Positions 1-12,377 are shown, counted from the stretch's first letter. The stretch: 64,000 nt of DNA from Corticium candelabrum (GCF_963422355.1 NC_085095.1:1763268-1827267), one strand, 5' to 3'. Made by a program: numbers and translations. The notes: generated by a model not told the origin, from the sequence alone.

Positions 1-233
1 CGTCTCTTGCGACGATCATCTCCACATGCCATGCTATTCTGAAATCCTGGGGAGAACACTGTGAAGGAAGTCGTTGCAATATAGTATCCATTTTTTGATA
101 TGATGTGTGTGTGGAACAGTTACGAAACATTAAAAAATCAGTCAGCATGTGTAGTAACTGGACATCTAATATTATATTCATTGTATTGAGAATATGACCT
201 TACTGTGTTATTGATGATATACTTGTATTACAG

Positions 234-1128
234 GGGACTTACATCAGATGGGCATTTGTTGCCTTCTTTATCGGCATCCTGATCTACATGGTGAGTAACA
301 GTTAAAACGTACGATTTCAACAACCCTTCACATGGTATTCTACATCTCTAGTGTTTCCCTGAAATGAAAGAAAGTCTCGAACAGCTGCGCGAATTTTGGG
401 ACCCGGACACCGTGGAACTGATGGAATGGATTAAGTATATTACGCACCCGATGGCACGAATGTTGAATGAAATCCTTTCCTGTGTGTCGTAGGAACAGTA
501 CTGCTCCAACTGCTTCGTTTGCAGGCAGCATGCAGCTGCTGGCTGGTGTCAAACTGTGCACAGGTCGACACATCACGAACCATCCTCACTATGAAAACAA
601 GTGGCTCAGACAACGGACACTTCAGGTCTAGTATATTGTAGTTAGTCTCACATAGCCAGACCCTCTCCGCCATCATACTTCCGGCGGGATAGGCCCTCCG
701 GAAGTATGATGGCGGAGAGGGTCTGGCTACATGAGACTATATTGCAGTTGGCATGTTGTGTAACACTCCATCGGAAGTTGTACACTCAATGGTGTGTGTT
801 GTAGGTGGGACAGATCTACGGGCGACGAACTCCCAAAGAAATACACGAAATCTTGAAAAGCATAGACGCCAACTATATCATACTTGAAGACTCTATTTGT
901 ATTGCGAGAGTGCAGAAGGGTCAAGAGGGATGCCGTTTCCCTGATCTGATCGATCTCTCGAATGGGCATCGATTGGAAGTATCTCTGGGAGACGACTACG
1001 ACAAGGATCTCAAATCCACAAACGTGCCTCGATTCTGTGATGAGGTTCGTCATAGATCAGGTGACTATATGCGTCTATTCAGGCTGGTGATGGAAAACCG
1101 CACTTTCAGAGTATACGAAGTCACGTGA
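234..1128 (+). CDS. DPY19-like C-mannosyltransferase, 3' part (4 exons)
   Basis: The DPY19 family is ER-resident, multi-pass and C-mannosylates tryptophan in secreted and membrane proteins. Four exons join in frame: 234-290, 352-434, 493-625 and 805-1128 (TGA), giving 198 C-terminal residues. The first exon encodes a hydrophobic segment (RWAFVAFFIGILIYM), a late membrane span. The lumenal tail carries family landmarks: LMEWIK, then FAGSM, a TGR..TNHPHYE stretch, RRTPKE, NYIILEDSIC and a terminal FRVYEV. The second intron is only 58 bp and the third (626-804) carries a fold-back element. The gene begins left of the window. The family call rests on my recognition of these motifs and the order in which they occur; which DPY19 paralogue it matches cannot be decided here. 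Confidence 0.8.
643..741. mobile_element. Fold-back (MITE-like) inverted repeat in the DPY19 intron
   Basis: A left arm at about 643-684 and a right arm at 698-741 are almost perfect reverse complements of about 42 bp, separated by 13 bp. The arms contain AGCCAGACCCTCTCCGCC. The flanks start and end with TA, as for Tc1/mariner-type insertion. A diverged copy of the right arm occurs at 60997-61038, so this is a dispersed element and not a local hairpin. There is no coding capacity. Confidence 0.7.
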
Positions 1129-1208
1129 TGCTGAGATTATCAAAAGCGACTTGAATTGAGTGTTCAGTACTTACACAGGATTAATTCAATTCAGATGCTC
1201 TGTTTGTT

Positions 1209-2129
1209 TCAGTGAGCTCTACTGCTAGTTCTGATCAGTTTTTTCGTGTAATCCAACATGTCTTGCCATTCGGCCGATCGTTGCAGCATCTCGTTGTTTC
1301 TCTTTGCTTCGTGGTGAAACTCTCGTGTCCGTAGCTCGTACCAACGAGGAAAGGGGCCTCTCAAACGATCGAGTTCTTGCCGACGTTTAAGCTCCAGGAG
1401 GATGTCCTCCTCTAGTTTTAGTCCATTCAATCGCAAGCGAGCGATTCTATCCACATAAGGGCTCTCTCTTTCTAAATTCGGAAGAGACTCTGCGAGTGTT
1501 GTGCGTGGAGGCATCGCTCTGTGCTTTCCATCTTTGGATCTTGTGGGCAACTCTGAGACAAGACCTGATGCAGTGTGGGGTCTCCATGCTTGTTTAATGG
1601 GCGTTGATCCAAAGAATCCCACTCTGTGATGAATTGGTGTCGATGTGCTTGGTCTGGTAACTGCATTTGTTTTGCGATTTCTGTCCACGTTCTCCCAGAA
1701 CACTCGTCTGTCGGGTCGGCCTAGATGCTTGACATTATCAGGTGAATCAACCCTAAATCGTGGTGATGGTGTATACCGCTGGCTTCCTAGAGTAAAGCTT
1801 GTAGGAGTATGTGGTCTGTTTTTGAGTTTCTGTATGAGAGCATTATCCCTTGGATCTGTACTCTCAATCCGATGTATTGGTGCTGTGAACCACTCGGCGC
1901 TCTTTGCTCGGTCTTTGATGTTCTCGCGTCGATTTGCATTGGGAGGGACTGAGCTGTTTGCTTGATCCATTGTGTCGTCCTCTAAGTCATCCGATAGACC
2001 CAAGTTGAGGTCGTCTGATGCCAACGATGTATCATCATCCGGGGTACTGCAGTTGCTGTCGTCTCTGCCATTTGATTCTTTCGACTGTAGCGTGAGCTTC
2101 AACGTTTGAGACAAGTTTTTTGTCGTCAT
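1209..2129 (-). CDS. Uncharacterised 306-aa protein, possibly ciliary
   Basis: A single uninterrupted exon from ATG at 2129 to TAG at 1209. I do not recognise a named family. The first 60 residues are acidic and Ser/Asp-rich (likely disordered), residues 60-200 are Arg/Pro/Thr-rich, and the last 90 residues are charged and probably helical (RIARLRLNGLKLEEDILLEL), followed by a compact GPFPRWYELRTREFHHEAKR block that looks like the conserved part. The gene is divergent from CAMSAP, sharing a 293-bp upstream region. A perfect RFX X-box match (2201-2214) lies 72 bp upstream of this start, the position typical for ciliary genes. A ciliary role is therefore an inference from the promoter, not from the protein. 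Length, an ATG start and lack of stops over 306 codons support a real gene. Confidence 0.7.
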   Translation of the reverse strand: MTTKNLSQTLKLTLQSKESNGRDDSNCSTPDDDTSLASDDLNLGLSDDLEDDTMDQANSSVPPNANRRENIKDRAKSAEWFTAPIHRIESTDPRDNALIQKLKNRPHTPTSFTLGSQRYTPSPRFRVDSPDNVKHLGRPDRRVFWENVDRNRKTNAVTRPSTSTPIHHRVGFFGSTPIKQAWRPHTASGLVSELPTRSKDGKHRAMPPRTTLAESLPNLERESPYVDRIARLRLNGLKLEEDILLELKRRQELDRLRGPFPRWYELRTREFHHEAKRNNEMLQRSAEWQDMLDYTKKLIRTSSRAH

Positions 2130-2422
2130 TGTGAGTTGCGAGTTGGTTCTGTAAGTTCTCGGCTTACGCCTAAAAAGGACAAAAATCCGTTTGTTTACGC
2201 GTCTCTATGGAAACACAGTAAATTGTCAGTCTACTGTCGACTTCTGAAACTACACCTGATCTTGGACTTCACTCCTTTGATGACAAACGCACCCTCGCGC
2301 TCCATTCTCTCTCCCCACAAGTCCAACTCATCCGCCATTTCATTAACATCCGGGACATTTACACGTGTCAAAGCGCAAGTTCGAGCATTTGAAGAGTGAC
2401 GTTAGCGTCGTCTCATTGGAGG
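2130..2422. promoter_or_regulatory. Divergent promoter region with RFX X-box
   Basis: This 293-bp gap separates the starts of two head-to-head genes. It contains GTCTCTATGGAAAC at 2201-2214, which fits the X-box consensus RYYNYYATRRNRAC at every position. No clear TATA box is visible. The X-box is nearer the minus-strand gene (72 bp) than CAMSAP (209 bp). Confidence 0.5.
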
Positions 2423-2940
2423 ATGGAGTACGACCCTGTAAAGGTACAAGCATATGTAATTTGTTGCAACTGTAGCGTGTGCCGAAGTAAGTGTCTTTCT
2501 AGGGTAAATTTCGCGCCAGTTTGCGGTGGCTGTATTCTTTGGTTCACCAGGCAGACGGAAATGTGCTGGACACACCAGAGAAGACGGTTACTGTCGAACA
2601 CCCATTCGTCATTGTTCAAGTTAGTACGGATTAGTACGTTCAGTTGATGCTCCGTCAGATAGATTTACAGACACCTGCATCATGAGATCTAGTTGATTGC
2701 CAATTGATATATTTGTCATCTTTATGTTTGTCTGTTCGACAATTTAGTGTCTGTGAAGACGTAAATTTTATGCACAGACTGTTGTCAATAACGTTTTGGC
2801 TAAGGCTTGAATTTTAGAGATAGATGTAAAGGTCTGATAATAATATTTGCTGAGCTTCTTGCTGAGCCTAGCGAGGCCCTTCTAATCCAGATCGCACAAC
2901 AGAAAGGGGCGTGGTCCTATAGGTTATGTATTGAGCTCTC

Positions 2941-3004
<64 letters not shown>

Positions 3005-3138
3005 CCTGCGAGTGCCTGGCCTGGCTCCAGGAGTTTGCTAGCGCAGGCCCAGAGTTCCCTGAGTAGCGCACAGGGCCCAGGTTAAAAGCTGGAGGGCATG
3101 ACCTCTGAGAGGCAGCTCCTGACATTTAGGGTTTTTAG

Positions 3139-3188
<50 letters not shown>

Positions 3189-6100
3189 CCTCAAATTTTT
3201 CCTCTTATGACCACATTTCATTATAAACCCACTTTAAAAAATCGTTTTCGTGTCCAACTACCGATCAGTCTAGGAACGATTCGTGCAAGTGACCAAACAG
3301 CAACGAAAAGCCTCACAAAACTCCGTTGCCCTATTCTTTTGTATTGTAGCTAGGGATTGTGTGTACTTGACAACCAAGAAACACCTTCTGAAGCTGAATG
3401 CCACCTGCAGTCAACTACTCACACGTCCCTTACTATAGTATGATCAATCCTTTACTATACTGTGTTGTATCTAACACTGTAGATAGTCAATGTTTGCTGC
3501 TGATATTAATTTATATATCAAAAATATACCATACTGTTGTTACAAAGGAACTGAGTGCATACCTAGACTGTACATTTCAATTGTCTTGATCACGATTGCG
3601 AAACGACGATTACCTACCAGGCTTAGATACGTAATCTAAATTACTAGGAAGTTTGCATGTTTACTTCCATGGCAGGGTTTCAACAAATACGTATTGTCTA
3701 GCTAGGGCGCGACGTTTCACTAGACGATCAGAAAGCTCTGTTGCAACGTGTTCTCACCAATGCGAGGCTCCACCTACGGGTACCCTACAACTAGTAATAA
3801 TATATTCATATCACACCAGTCGAGGTACAGCGTGCTTAAAGAGCACAAGGAATGAACAATAGACAAGAAAGTAAACAAAAGCAAAGACTACCGTTTACAG
3901 ATTTATAAATAGAAATATTAGCTATTTATCAAAGTGTATGTAGAGCTTGCTGTTGTTCCTTGTAATATAACACAAACAAATTAGCAAACTCTGCATAAAT
4001 ATGTCAGCCCTACGGTTCCTGATAAGCAGCCAACCCAATCCACGTGCTAGAAAGTTTTTAGAAACAATTGCTCTTGCATAATATGTGCCTTGATGTATTC
4101 GTGTATGCAGAGTTTAAGCCCAAGTAGTCAAACTGAGAGTATGGACAAAGTTGGTTGAACTCATTGCCTCTCTGTTTGGAGATTTCTACTGGTAAATGTT
4201 TGTCTTGTCAATGAACACCGGATGGTTGATCTATGTGCTTAGGTGGGACAGCTTGTGCTAGAAAGTTGATCTGAGAATATCACACTTATGATCTGGTGGT
4301 CGTAACAATTTAGACATCTGTAATTGAGAGTGGCTGTGTCTCAGACGTACACACACATTTATTTGTTTATTTCATAATTTTATTGCTACTATAATACTTT
4401 AATATATGCAGTGTTTATTGCCTTTGTGCATGCACATACATTCAACTAATGGAGCCTTTGGACAGTAGATTGATACAGGGTATATATTATGTTTTGAATC
4501 GTAAAGAGATGGGAGAGTATTGGCTATCAGACCATCAATACACGTTCTTTGATATGGATGCTTTACTTCTAATGTAACACTGGCTCTAAATCATGGCATT
4601 TGCAGTCTTAAACTTTACATTACAAACTGACAACTTACGTGCTTGTACATTTAATCAGTCTCAAAAAGTATGCTTCACTATGCTGCTGCCTTCATACTTG
4701 ATCTGTGAATTGTCTTTAGGCTTGCATGTCCATTTTATAATGCAGTGTCAATGTCTCATCATTTGTCTTCCTGTTCCTTCTGTCTTAGTGTATTGAAATT
4801 GTGTTGTTTCATGTATAGCAATGTGTACAAGTGCGGCAAGAAATCGTCAACGACCTCACACAAGGCGGTCTCTACTGCACTGCATGTCATGCTGTGTTTA
4901 CTAGCCAGTTGGAACGAAAGCCAACCGATGTGTCCGAAGTAATACAAAACCTTGCTCGTAGAGGATTTTATGTTTCAGTGGGTGATGAAGAGGTAGAAGT
5001 TGATGAAGATGTCCTTTGTCAAAGAAATCCATTCAGTGAGGTAAGCAGCTGCTACAGTTCGTTAGTCCTATGACAAATATTCGGAGCAAATTTTTGCATG
5101 TTATGATGTTAAATTAGGAATATGCTTATAATACAGCCCAACAAACTGGTAATGTTTACTATACGTTGTTTGTTAGAGACAGTTACCCTGAAAGAAGAAA
5201 TTTGTGCGATTTTGTTCAGTCCACGTACTAGCCTTATGTCTAGTGTGCACTGGCTCATGACCCAGACAACGACAGCTACAAGACGTGTCAGCTAATGTCT
5301 TTCCTTCATTAATCTTATACTATTTCAAGTGCAAATCTTTACAGGACAGGCAAATGTTTGTGCCACCTGTATCTGCTTCTGGCAGTCTATCTACCAGCAC
5401 ATAGCAGTTGCCAATTGAGAGGTGGACAGAGACGACTTGTTATCACACAAATTAATTCTGCACTAATATTGATGTCCCCTGAAATCACACGACGTTATTA
5501 CCACACAACTATCTTCTTTCAGGGTGACTACTATATTTAGTTTTGTTACTAATTAACCACAGATTACTTTGGCTTCTTCTAGCATTGCTAATTCAGTATG
5601 TTAACTTAACGAACTTGAACAGTGATAGTAGCAACAAATGAAAGTATATACATACGTATATGTTTCACTGCTACCCAAGACATATTTTGACTATAAATAT
5701 CAGGTTGAATGGATAATTAGTGGCACTCGTTATTTGCACTCTTGGTTGTCAACCTTTGTTCTTCGTAATTTGTCAAAAATGTGTTTGTGGTGCATCTATA
5801 TTTGCAATATTTTTATTTTGTGTTTTTGGACTTATTATTTGGCCTTGAATAAAAACGAAACTATGAAAGAAGCAATAAAAGGCAAATTTTATTTATTTAG
5901 TTTTTTAATAATTAGTAATTATTAAATTAGCAATTTGATATATTTGTAGATACAGTAGATATCTATGCAGAGTAATGATCATAGGTGACTCCTAGTACAG
6001 TGATTAATCTGTCTGTAGCACGAAATAGGGAGTAACTATGATGAGTAGATTGCACTTTACTTGACCTGTAGTTTTAGTGTGGAAGATTAAATGAATTATT

Positions 6101-6444
6101 GCTTTCTAGACTAAGACGTACTTTGACATCAGCATTTTGTTGTTTATCTTCTCACATGTTATTGTTGAGTCTCCTCTACCATAAAACTGTGATTGATTGC
6201 ATAGGAGGATTAAAGATTTCTCATTGAACTCTCCATGTCATGGGATCTTGTATTTCTGGTAGTTTCTTGGCCTAAGGAAGGACGTACATTGCTAATTGCA
6301 ACATTTGTCAAATTGAGGGTGTCTAGAGGCTGGGGAGCATTAGGCCAACAAATTCAGCATGAGAACTTTACTATCACTACCAGGAGAGCTCTTTGCTTTC
6401 TTGCCAAAACACTTAGTAGGTGGGTATGGTGGAATTAGTGATCA

Positions 6445-6510
<66 letters not shown>

Positions 6511-6917
6511 TGTGCTTTAGCTCAATTGGTAAGAGAGTGCATTTGGAGAATGGAAACATCGGGGACCTGGCAGGTTGCAAGTTCAAGTCACAGCGATAGT
6601 GAGCTATGGCGTAATTTCCTTAAACTTACACACAAATTCCTTCTCTCGACTCAGGAGTATAAATGAGTACCTGGTCATTGACTGGGGTGGACATGACTGC
6701 TGACTTGCAGATGGGTACATGTGGACCTTAGTGTCCAGTCCCAAAGCTGAACCATTGTCAGTGCCCCTGGATGACTCTGGCCAAGCTTCAGGTGGATTGT
6801 AGTGCTGGTCTTAAACCTTTGTGTAGCACTTGGAGGCCCTGTCTCTAGAGGCAGGTGAACTACACCACTGACCTTAAGGTCGGCGTTGAACAACATGAAG
6901 GGCTTAATTAACATTTG

Positions 6918-6981
<64 letters not shown>

Positions 6982-9900
6982 GAGAGCATGTACACTCGTT
7001 CATTTGCCAATTTTGTTTCTGCCTATATTATATTAGTAGCTCTTAACAACAATTAATATTGAAAGATTGTAGATCTATGTCGTTTCTGAACTTGGCTTTG
7101 TAGGTGTCTCATGTTGCTCTTATTGACGCATTGATGACTGCACAAATGACCAAAATTGTGTCAATAGAACATGTTGTACACACTGTGAAAAAGTATGGAT
7201 CATTCAATGCTTCAAAAGAATTGCCATTTGATCTTGAAGATGCTTTACTATTGTGGGTCAACAAAGTATGTCACTTTGCTGTCAAACAACACATTGAGTC
7301 ATTACAAAGCAACGATGCTACGACGTCAAGTGCTCGTTGCAGACGAAGATTGAGAGCCAAAGTAGGGCATTTGCAAGTTCCATTTATGGACGACTTGGGA
7401 AGGGATTTGAGAGATGGCAGATGTCTTGGGGTACTAACCAGCTTTTTTCTTCCCGATTTATTGGATATTCAAGGTACATTGAACTCAGGCAGACAGACAG
7501 ACAGGAGATGATTTAACTGCCTTAGATTTTGTGTATATCTAATGGCTATTACTGTTTAGCTTTAAAGCTTTCTGATGATCTTACGCAAGACAACATGAAG
7601 GGAAATGTGCAATTGGTGAAGATTGCACTGGACAAGAAGTTTGTTGCATTCCCTTTAGCAGTTCCATTGTCAGTTGAGGATGTTGTTGAGTCGTCTCTTG
7701 TTCTCAAACAAAATATTGTATCTTTGGTTGTTCAACTGTTTGACTGGTTTGAAGCAAAACAAATAAGCAAGGGTCTTGAAAGGCCACTCATTCAGACGCA
7801 TGGTCAATTGACAGATAAATCATCAGGTCACTCGCTGGTCGCCACAGATGTGCCAGAAAACCAGAGTTTGGACTCAAATACTATTGTTACTCATACGAGA
7901 CACAGTCATGTGCAAAAACGGTTCACAGGTGTAGAAAAGCCTCCACTACCAAAATGTCGTCAGCCTGAAGGTAAGCGAGAGAAACAATCTTTTCAAGAAT
8001 GTTTGGTAGAACAAGTCTCAGAAAAGACAGTTAACAATGGCAGTCATGGTATTGTCATACATGGAGTTTCACAGGGAGTTCAATCAAACTTTGAAGGTAA
8101 AGAGCTAAAGGTGCATCCTGCACATTGGAGACATGTACCATTGAAACGTGGTCGATGGATGTCTAAGAGTCTGGACAGTTTTCAAAAAGACCTGCCAGTG
8201 AGAATAGAAGGGTTGACTATAAGTAATAATACTGACAGCAAATATAGTGGACCAGAGACATGCCTGACAGCAGGAAAACAGGAGGACGTTGTTGCTGACC
8301 TTGTTGCTTCAAGTATGCAGTCAAGCAATCTAAATGAAACATTCAGCTGCAATCATGAATCAGAAATTGTAGATGATCAAAATACCAATGACTTCGCCAT
8401 ATTTGAGGGAAGTGAGGAGACGAAAATGGTACAAAATGAAGTAGAAAACAAAACAGAAAATAGAGTAGAGTTGTATGCAAATGATGTCAGTACTGCTGTA
8501 GAGAGCGATGCCCTAGTTGTGTCAGACATGACCGTTGGTGACAATGTAAGATGTAAATCTTCCATTCATCATGAACCAGATCAGAAACACTCGGTTGTAG
8601 ATAAAAAAATTGCTGACATTGATGAGGTACTAGATGATGAAATTGTGGTTTCCCAACAACTGGTTGTAGAGACAAACAAGCATGAGACAGTTTTAACAAA
8701 AGGTCAGTGTGTAGAGCCACTCGAAGGGCAAATTGCCAACCCACACACTGAGCAGAATGAAAGAGATATTGACAATGAATCTTCCAAGCTTTCTCCAGAA
8801 CTATTGGTTCTTAGACTAAAATTGGAAGAGAAGAGACGGACAATAGAACAAGAGCGGTTACAGTTGGAAGCACAATGGGAAGAACACAAAAGACGTGTGA
8901 GTGAGGTAGCACTGTTGGAGGCTTTGCGGAGAGCAAAGACTGCAACGTCCACACCAACTAGAAAGCCCTCATTGGTTCTATCTAGCGGGCAAAGTGTCGT
9001 ACAGAGGAACAAATGGTTAGAGAATGGCGAGGGAGGAGTAGGACGAAAGCAACAGACAGTTGCTGAGACAGTGTCTAGTCAGTCTTGTCACGAGAAGGTG
9101 GTGCCAGTTCGTGTTCCCGTTACATCAGCCGCAGACAATGAGGAGATGGCTCTGAGACAAGGAACTGGTGGTACTGACTTATTCATGGCTTCTACTGCTG
9201 CAGGTATAGCAGACGAACACATTGTGACATCACGTGATCATGAAAACCATGCATCTCCCATTTTGTCTGAACGTAAGAGATTGGAAGAGAAATATGATAC
9301 TGGTGAAACAATAAGCTTGAATCAATCGTCCAGTCAGTTGACATCGACGGTGTTGCAGTCAGGGGGACATCACCCATCACTTCAGCTACAACCAGAAGAG
9401 AGTTTGGATAAAGGAGCAGGTATTGACAAGTCTGTTGGGTTTTTTGTAGGAGGGTGGGGTAACGAAGACAACAAGGTAATACAGCAAACATGAACTCTTT
9501 AGTATCCCTACCTAATACTATTTGAAATGATGTCATTAGATTTCATCAGATGAGCTGGAACGTCGGAAAGCAAGACTGTTGCAGTCTAGACAAAAGCAGT
9601 TAGACGTCGAAAGGGAAAAGCGACAAGCTGAAGTTGAGAAGAGAAAGCAACGAGCAAGGTTTGGATCCACACTTCATTTGAAATGATCCAATTTCTCAAT
9701 CTTCTTTTTTAGCATGAAGTGTGCCGAGCAAGAGAGATTGAGAAAGCAGAAGGAAGAGGAACAAGCCAGAATCAGGGACGAACAAGAAGCAAAAGAGTTG
9801 GCACAAATTGAAATACTGAGTCTAGCACAGAAACGTCAAAAGACCAGACTTGTTCACAGTACTCAACCGAAACGTGCAGGACGTGCCAATGAATTTGACA

Positions 9901-11369
9901 GCGCAAATCAACAAGAATCGAGGATGTTGGGGCAAACTATGGTGATTGGGTCTGAATCGGGTGCTGAAAATTCTTCAAAAACTGGAGTTGAGGCTGCATT
10001 GTCATCACCAGTGTCGGATGCAGTTAGTTGGCAGTCGAAGATTCCGACACGATCCAACAGGCAACTGATACAGAATGCTGTTAGTCACGTGTGTTTGGCT
10101 GGTGACGTCAATAGCCACCTGAAAGACAAAGTTCTTGAGGTGAAGTCTTAATAGTAGGCTTGATTGTGGTGGTCTGGTGATGATTGTCTGTTTCTGTGTT
10201 GTTGTGCTTACTGGTATGCATCCACCAGTATTGCTTGTGGGGTCTGAAATGTGAGGCAGGCAGGTGGTGTACCTTTCTTCCGTTTACGCTTTGGTCAAGC
10301 TGTTTGCGTATCTGTGTGGGTGTGTCTGTTTGTTAGTTGTTTGTTTGTCAGTTTGTTCATCTGTCTGTCAGTCTGTCTCTCAGTCTGTCTGTCAAAGAAC
10401 ATTTACTGAAAACATCAACGCTAATACAGAAGAGGCTACTTATATTGCTAAGAGTTCAAGATAAACGACCATAGTGGTCATAGAAGGAAAACACTAACGA
10501 ACAGCCATCTGATGTTTATAGCTACCCATCTACAGAGTCATTACTACATACTATTTTACAGTATTCGCCGTCAGTACGTTTCAAATTCAATCGAATTCAG
10601 CTTTCCATCTTTCATTTCGTGATCTTAGTGAGATATGTCGGTCTTTCTGTCTGTCTGTCTGTCTGTCTGTCTTTCTGTCTGTATGTCTGTCAGTTTGTCT
10701 GTCTGTTTGTCTGTCTGTAAGTTTGTCTGTCTGTCATTCAGTTTGTCTTTCTGTCATTTTGTCTGTCTATCTATCTGTCAGTCTGTGTCTGTTAGTCTGT
10801 CTATTTTTGATTTGTCTGTTTGTCAACCCTTTAGTCTGTCAATTTGTTTGCCATCTAATCTGCTTGCCTGCCTATCCATCTATCATTGGTGTGCTAGTTT
10901 TCGATTTATATGCCTGCTTTTTCTTGTCTGGGCTACAAACTATATTCATATCTTCTGAAGGTACTAGATGAGTCCGAAGCAGCTCACTTTCTCATCCTGT
11001 TTCGAGATGGAAGCGGAAAAAAGTTTCGTGCCCTCTACGCTTATGAACCAGACACCAATCAAGTGAGCCTTCCACCTTCACAAATCTGTTTCACATCAAT
11101 TATCTCACACATTACTTCCAGTTACACAGACTCTGTGGTAAAGGTCCAAGACTTGTCGATTCAAAGATGATTGCCGAGCTATACAAGTAAGTCGATGAGT
11201 GAGCTTGTCTCGGATAGTTTGTGACATATTGTCTCCTGCCAGATACAATAGCGGAAGCAAATCGTTCCAGGTGATCCAATCGACGACACTATCGTTGTCT
11301 GTCGATGCTTTCACAATCGACAGCCAACTGTGGCAGACAAAGCGTGGCAAGTCTGCTAGAAAACTGTAG
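2423..11369 (+). CDS. CAMSAP: CAMSAP/Patronin microtubule minus-end binding protein
   Basis: Ten exons: 2423-2443, 2503-2619, 4819-5040, 7104-7473, 7560-9475, 9540-9658, 9713-10139, 10961-11062, 11122-11186, 11243-11369. All splice phases agree and give 1161 aa. Known role of the family: binding and stabilising free microtubule minus ends. Residues 8 to about 310 form the split CAMSAP calponin-homology domain (KFRASLRWLYSLVHQ; VIQNLARRGFYV; ALIDALMTAQ; ELPFDLEDALLLWVNKV; QLFDWFE). A short coiled coil lies near residue 655-700 (LRLKLEEKRRTIEQERLQLE), and Arg/Glu-rich coiled coils fill exons 6-7. The C-terminus is the microtubule-binding CKK domain (VSHVCLAGDV; HFLILFRDGSGKKFRALYAY; YNSGSKSF; TLSLSVDAFTI; LWQTKRGK). 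Somewhat shorter than vertebrate CAMSAPs, mainly in the disordered middle. The first coding exon is only 7 codons, so its exact start is the least certain part. Confidence 0.9.
2941..3001. repeat. (GT)n microsatellite in CAMSAP intron 2
   Basis: An uninterrupted GT run of about 60 bp. A second run lies at 3139-3187 after about 140 bp of GC-richer sequence. Both are in the 2.2-kb intron 2620-4818, where I see no further exon. Confidence 0.95.
3139..3187. repeat. (GT)n microsatellite in CAMSAP intron 2
   Basis: A second GT run flanking the 3002-3138 segment. The rest of the intron (3188-4818) is AT-rich with no recognisable feature. Confidence 0.95.
6447..6508. repeat. (GT)n microsatellite in CAMSAP intron 3
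   Basis: A GT run immediately upstream of the SINE-like element. The intron 5041-7103 before this point (5041-6446) is AT-rich with no recognisable feature. Confidence 0.95.
6509..6920 (+). mobile_element. tRNA-derived SINE-like element
   Basis: The head resembles a tRNA gene with a Pol III A box (TAGCTCAATTGG, 6518-6529) and a B-box-like GTTCAAGTCA (6581-6590). It is followed by an unrelated body of about 330 bp containing CTCAGGAGTATAAATGAGTA and ends at a second GT tract. It sits inside CAMSAP intron 3. The A-to-B spacing is longer than in a functional tRNA, so I do not call it a tRNA gene. Confidence 0.55.
6921..6980. repeat. (GT)n microsatellite
   Basis: A GT run at the 3' end of the SINE-like element, possibly its tail. 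Confidence 0.95.
10315..10880 (+). repeat. (TGTC)n/(TGTT)n imperfect tetranucleotide tracts in CAMSAP intron 7
   Basis: Two imperfect TGTC-type runs (10315-10395 and 10637-10880) occupy much of the 821-bp intron that splits the CKK domain. They read as Ser/Cys/Val/Leu open frames only because the period-4 repeat lacks stops. Confidence 0.9.
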
Positions 11370-12000
11370 TAAGTGCGATACATTATTTTCTGATTATTTT
11401 CGTATAATATTATTATATATGACGCAAGAGAGTGCTATGAGCTAAGGACTGTTGTATATCAAATTATATGAGACGTGATATGATGCAGACTGCTGTCTTT
11501 TGTTGGCAATTTTTGTTTAGCTGTGGCCTCGGGATTACACATAGGGGGGGACACGGACTCACGACTAAGAATCGTTTTTGTAGAACGTATGATGACATCA
11601 CATGACGTAAATGAAGAAGCACTAAAGTGCTAAACCCTCGGCTGCTGACCTTTTAGGTTACAAAGTGTTCATTCACTTTAAGTCTAATTGGTCAGAGTCA
11701 ATGAAGAGCGTGAGAAGGGGGCTGGACACATTGACTCGCACGTGGGATGGTCGACATCAGATAGCTAGTCGATACCTTTAGGCATGCAAAGACGTCGGCA
11801 CATCGCCTGGCACGCTATTTAACACCAGAGATTCAATGAGCGCATGCGCAGCATTCCAATTGTCCGGCCGGCCGGCCCTAGAGCTTGTTGGTCAGCAACC
11901 GTAGCGCATGCGCGTCTCCGGTTAATGATCACTATGTAAGAAACGCGAAAATGGTTCGCGTTTATCGATTTCTTAACGATCTTTTTAGGGTGTAGAGAGG
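11370..12000. promoter_or_regulatory. Intergenic; two NRF1-type palindromes in a CpG-rich patch
   Basis: No gene is visible downstream of CAMSAP here. The palindrome GCGCATGCGC, matching the NRF1 core, occurs at 11840-11849 and again at 11904-11913, around a GGCCGGCCGG block. Such pairs are typical of housekeeping promoters, and the ilvC-like remnant follows, so this may be a relic promoter. Function is inferred. Confidence 0.35.
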
Positions 12001-12377
12001 GACAGACCGTTTGGATAGAACAAAGTGTCATAGTGGAGGTTTCCCAGAATCTCTACCGTTTCAGCGGCTTCTTCTGCCAGCGGTAAGTCGGAGGTACCAG
12101 CGGCTACAATCAGAATTCCTTAATTCCTTTCATCCTCAGAGCGGGGTACGTGATAGTTCGCCCAAGAGCATTAGAACGTGCAGCCTGACGAATTTCCTTC
12201 ACAGCCTCGTACACATCCAATGCACAGTGTGTAGCACGAGTCGGTACTAAAGGATGTTCTGCCGAGAGGTTGCGTTCGCTAATTTGCTGTACTTAGTCGA
12301 CTGTTTTTCCTTCACAAAAGATAACTTTGGGAAATCCAGTGCGGAGTTGTCGATGATGATCGACTTTGGAGAACCCA

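Noticed and set aside
6511..6600. A functional tRNA gene
   Set aside because: A and B boxes are present but the spacing is too long and no cloverleaf forms; a SINE head fits better.
10264..10971. Cys/Ser/Val-rich frames resembling membrane proteins
   Set aside because: They are TGTC repeats in the CAMSAP intron that splits the CKK domain; phases of the flanking exons skip them.
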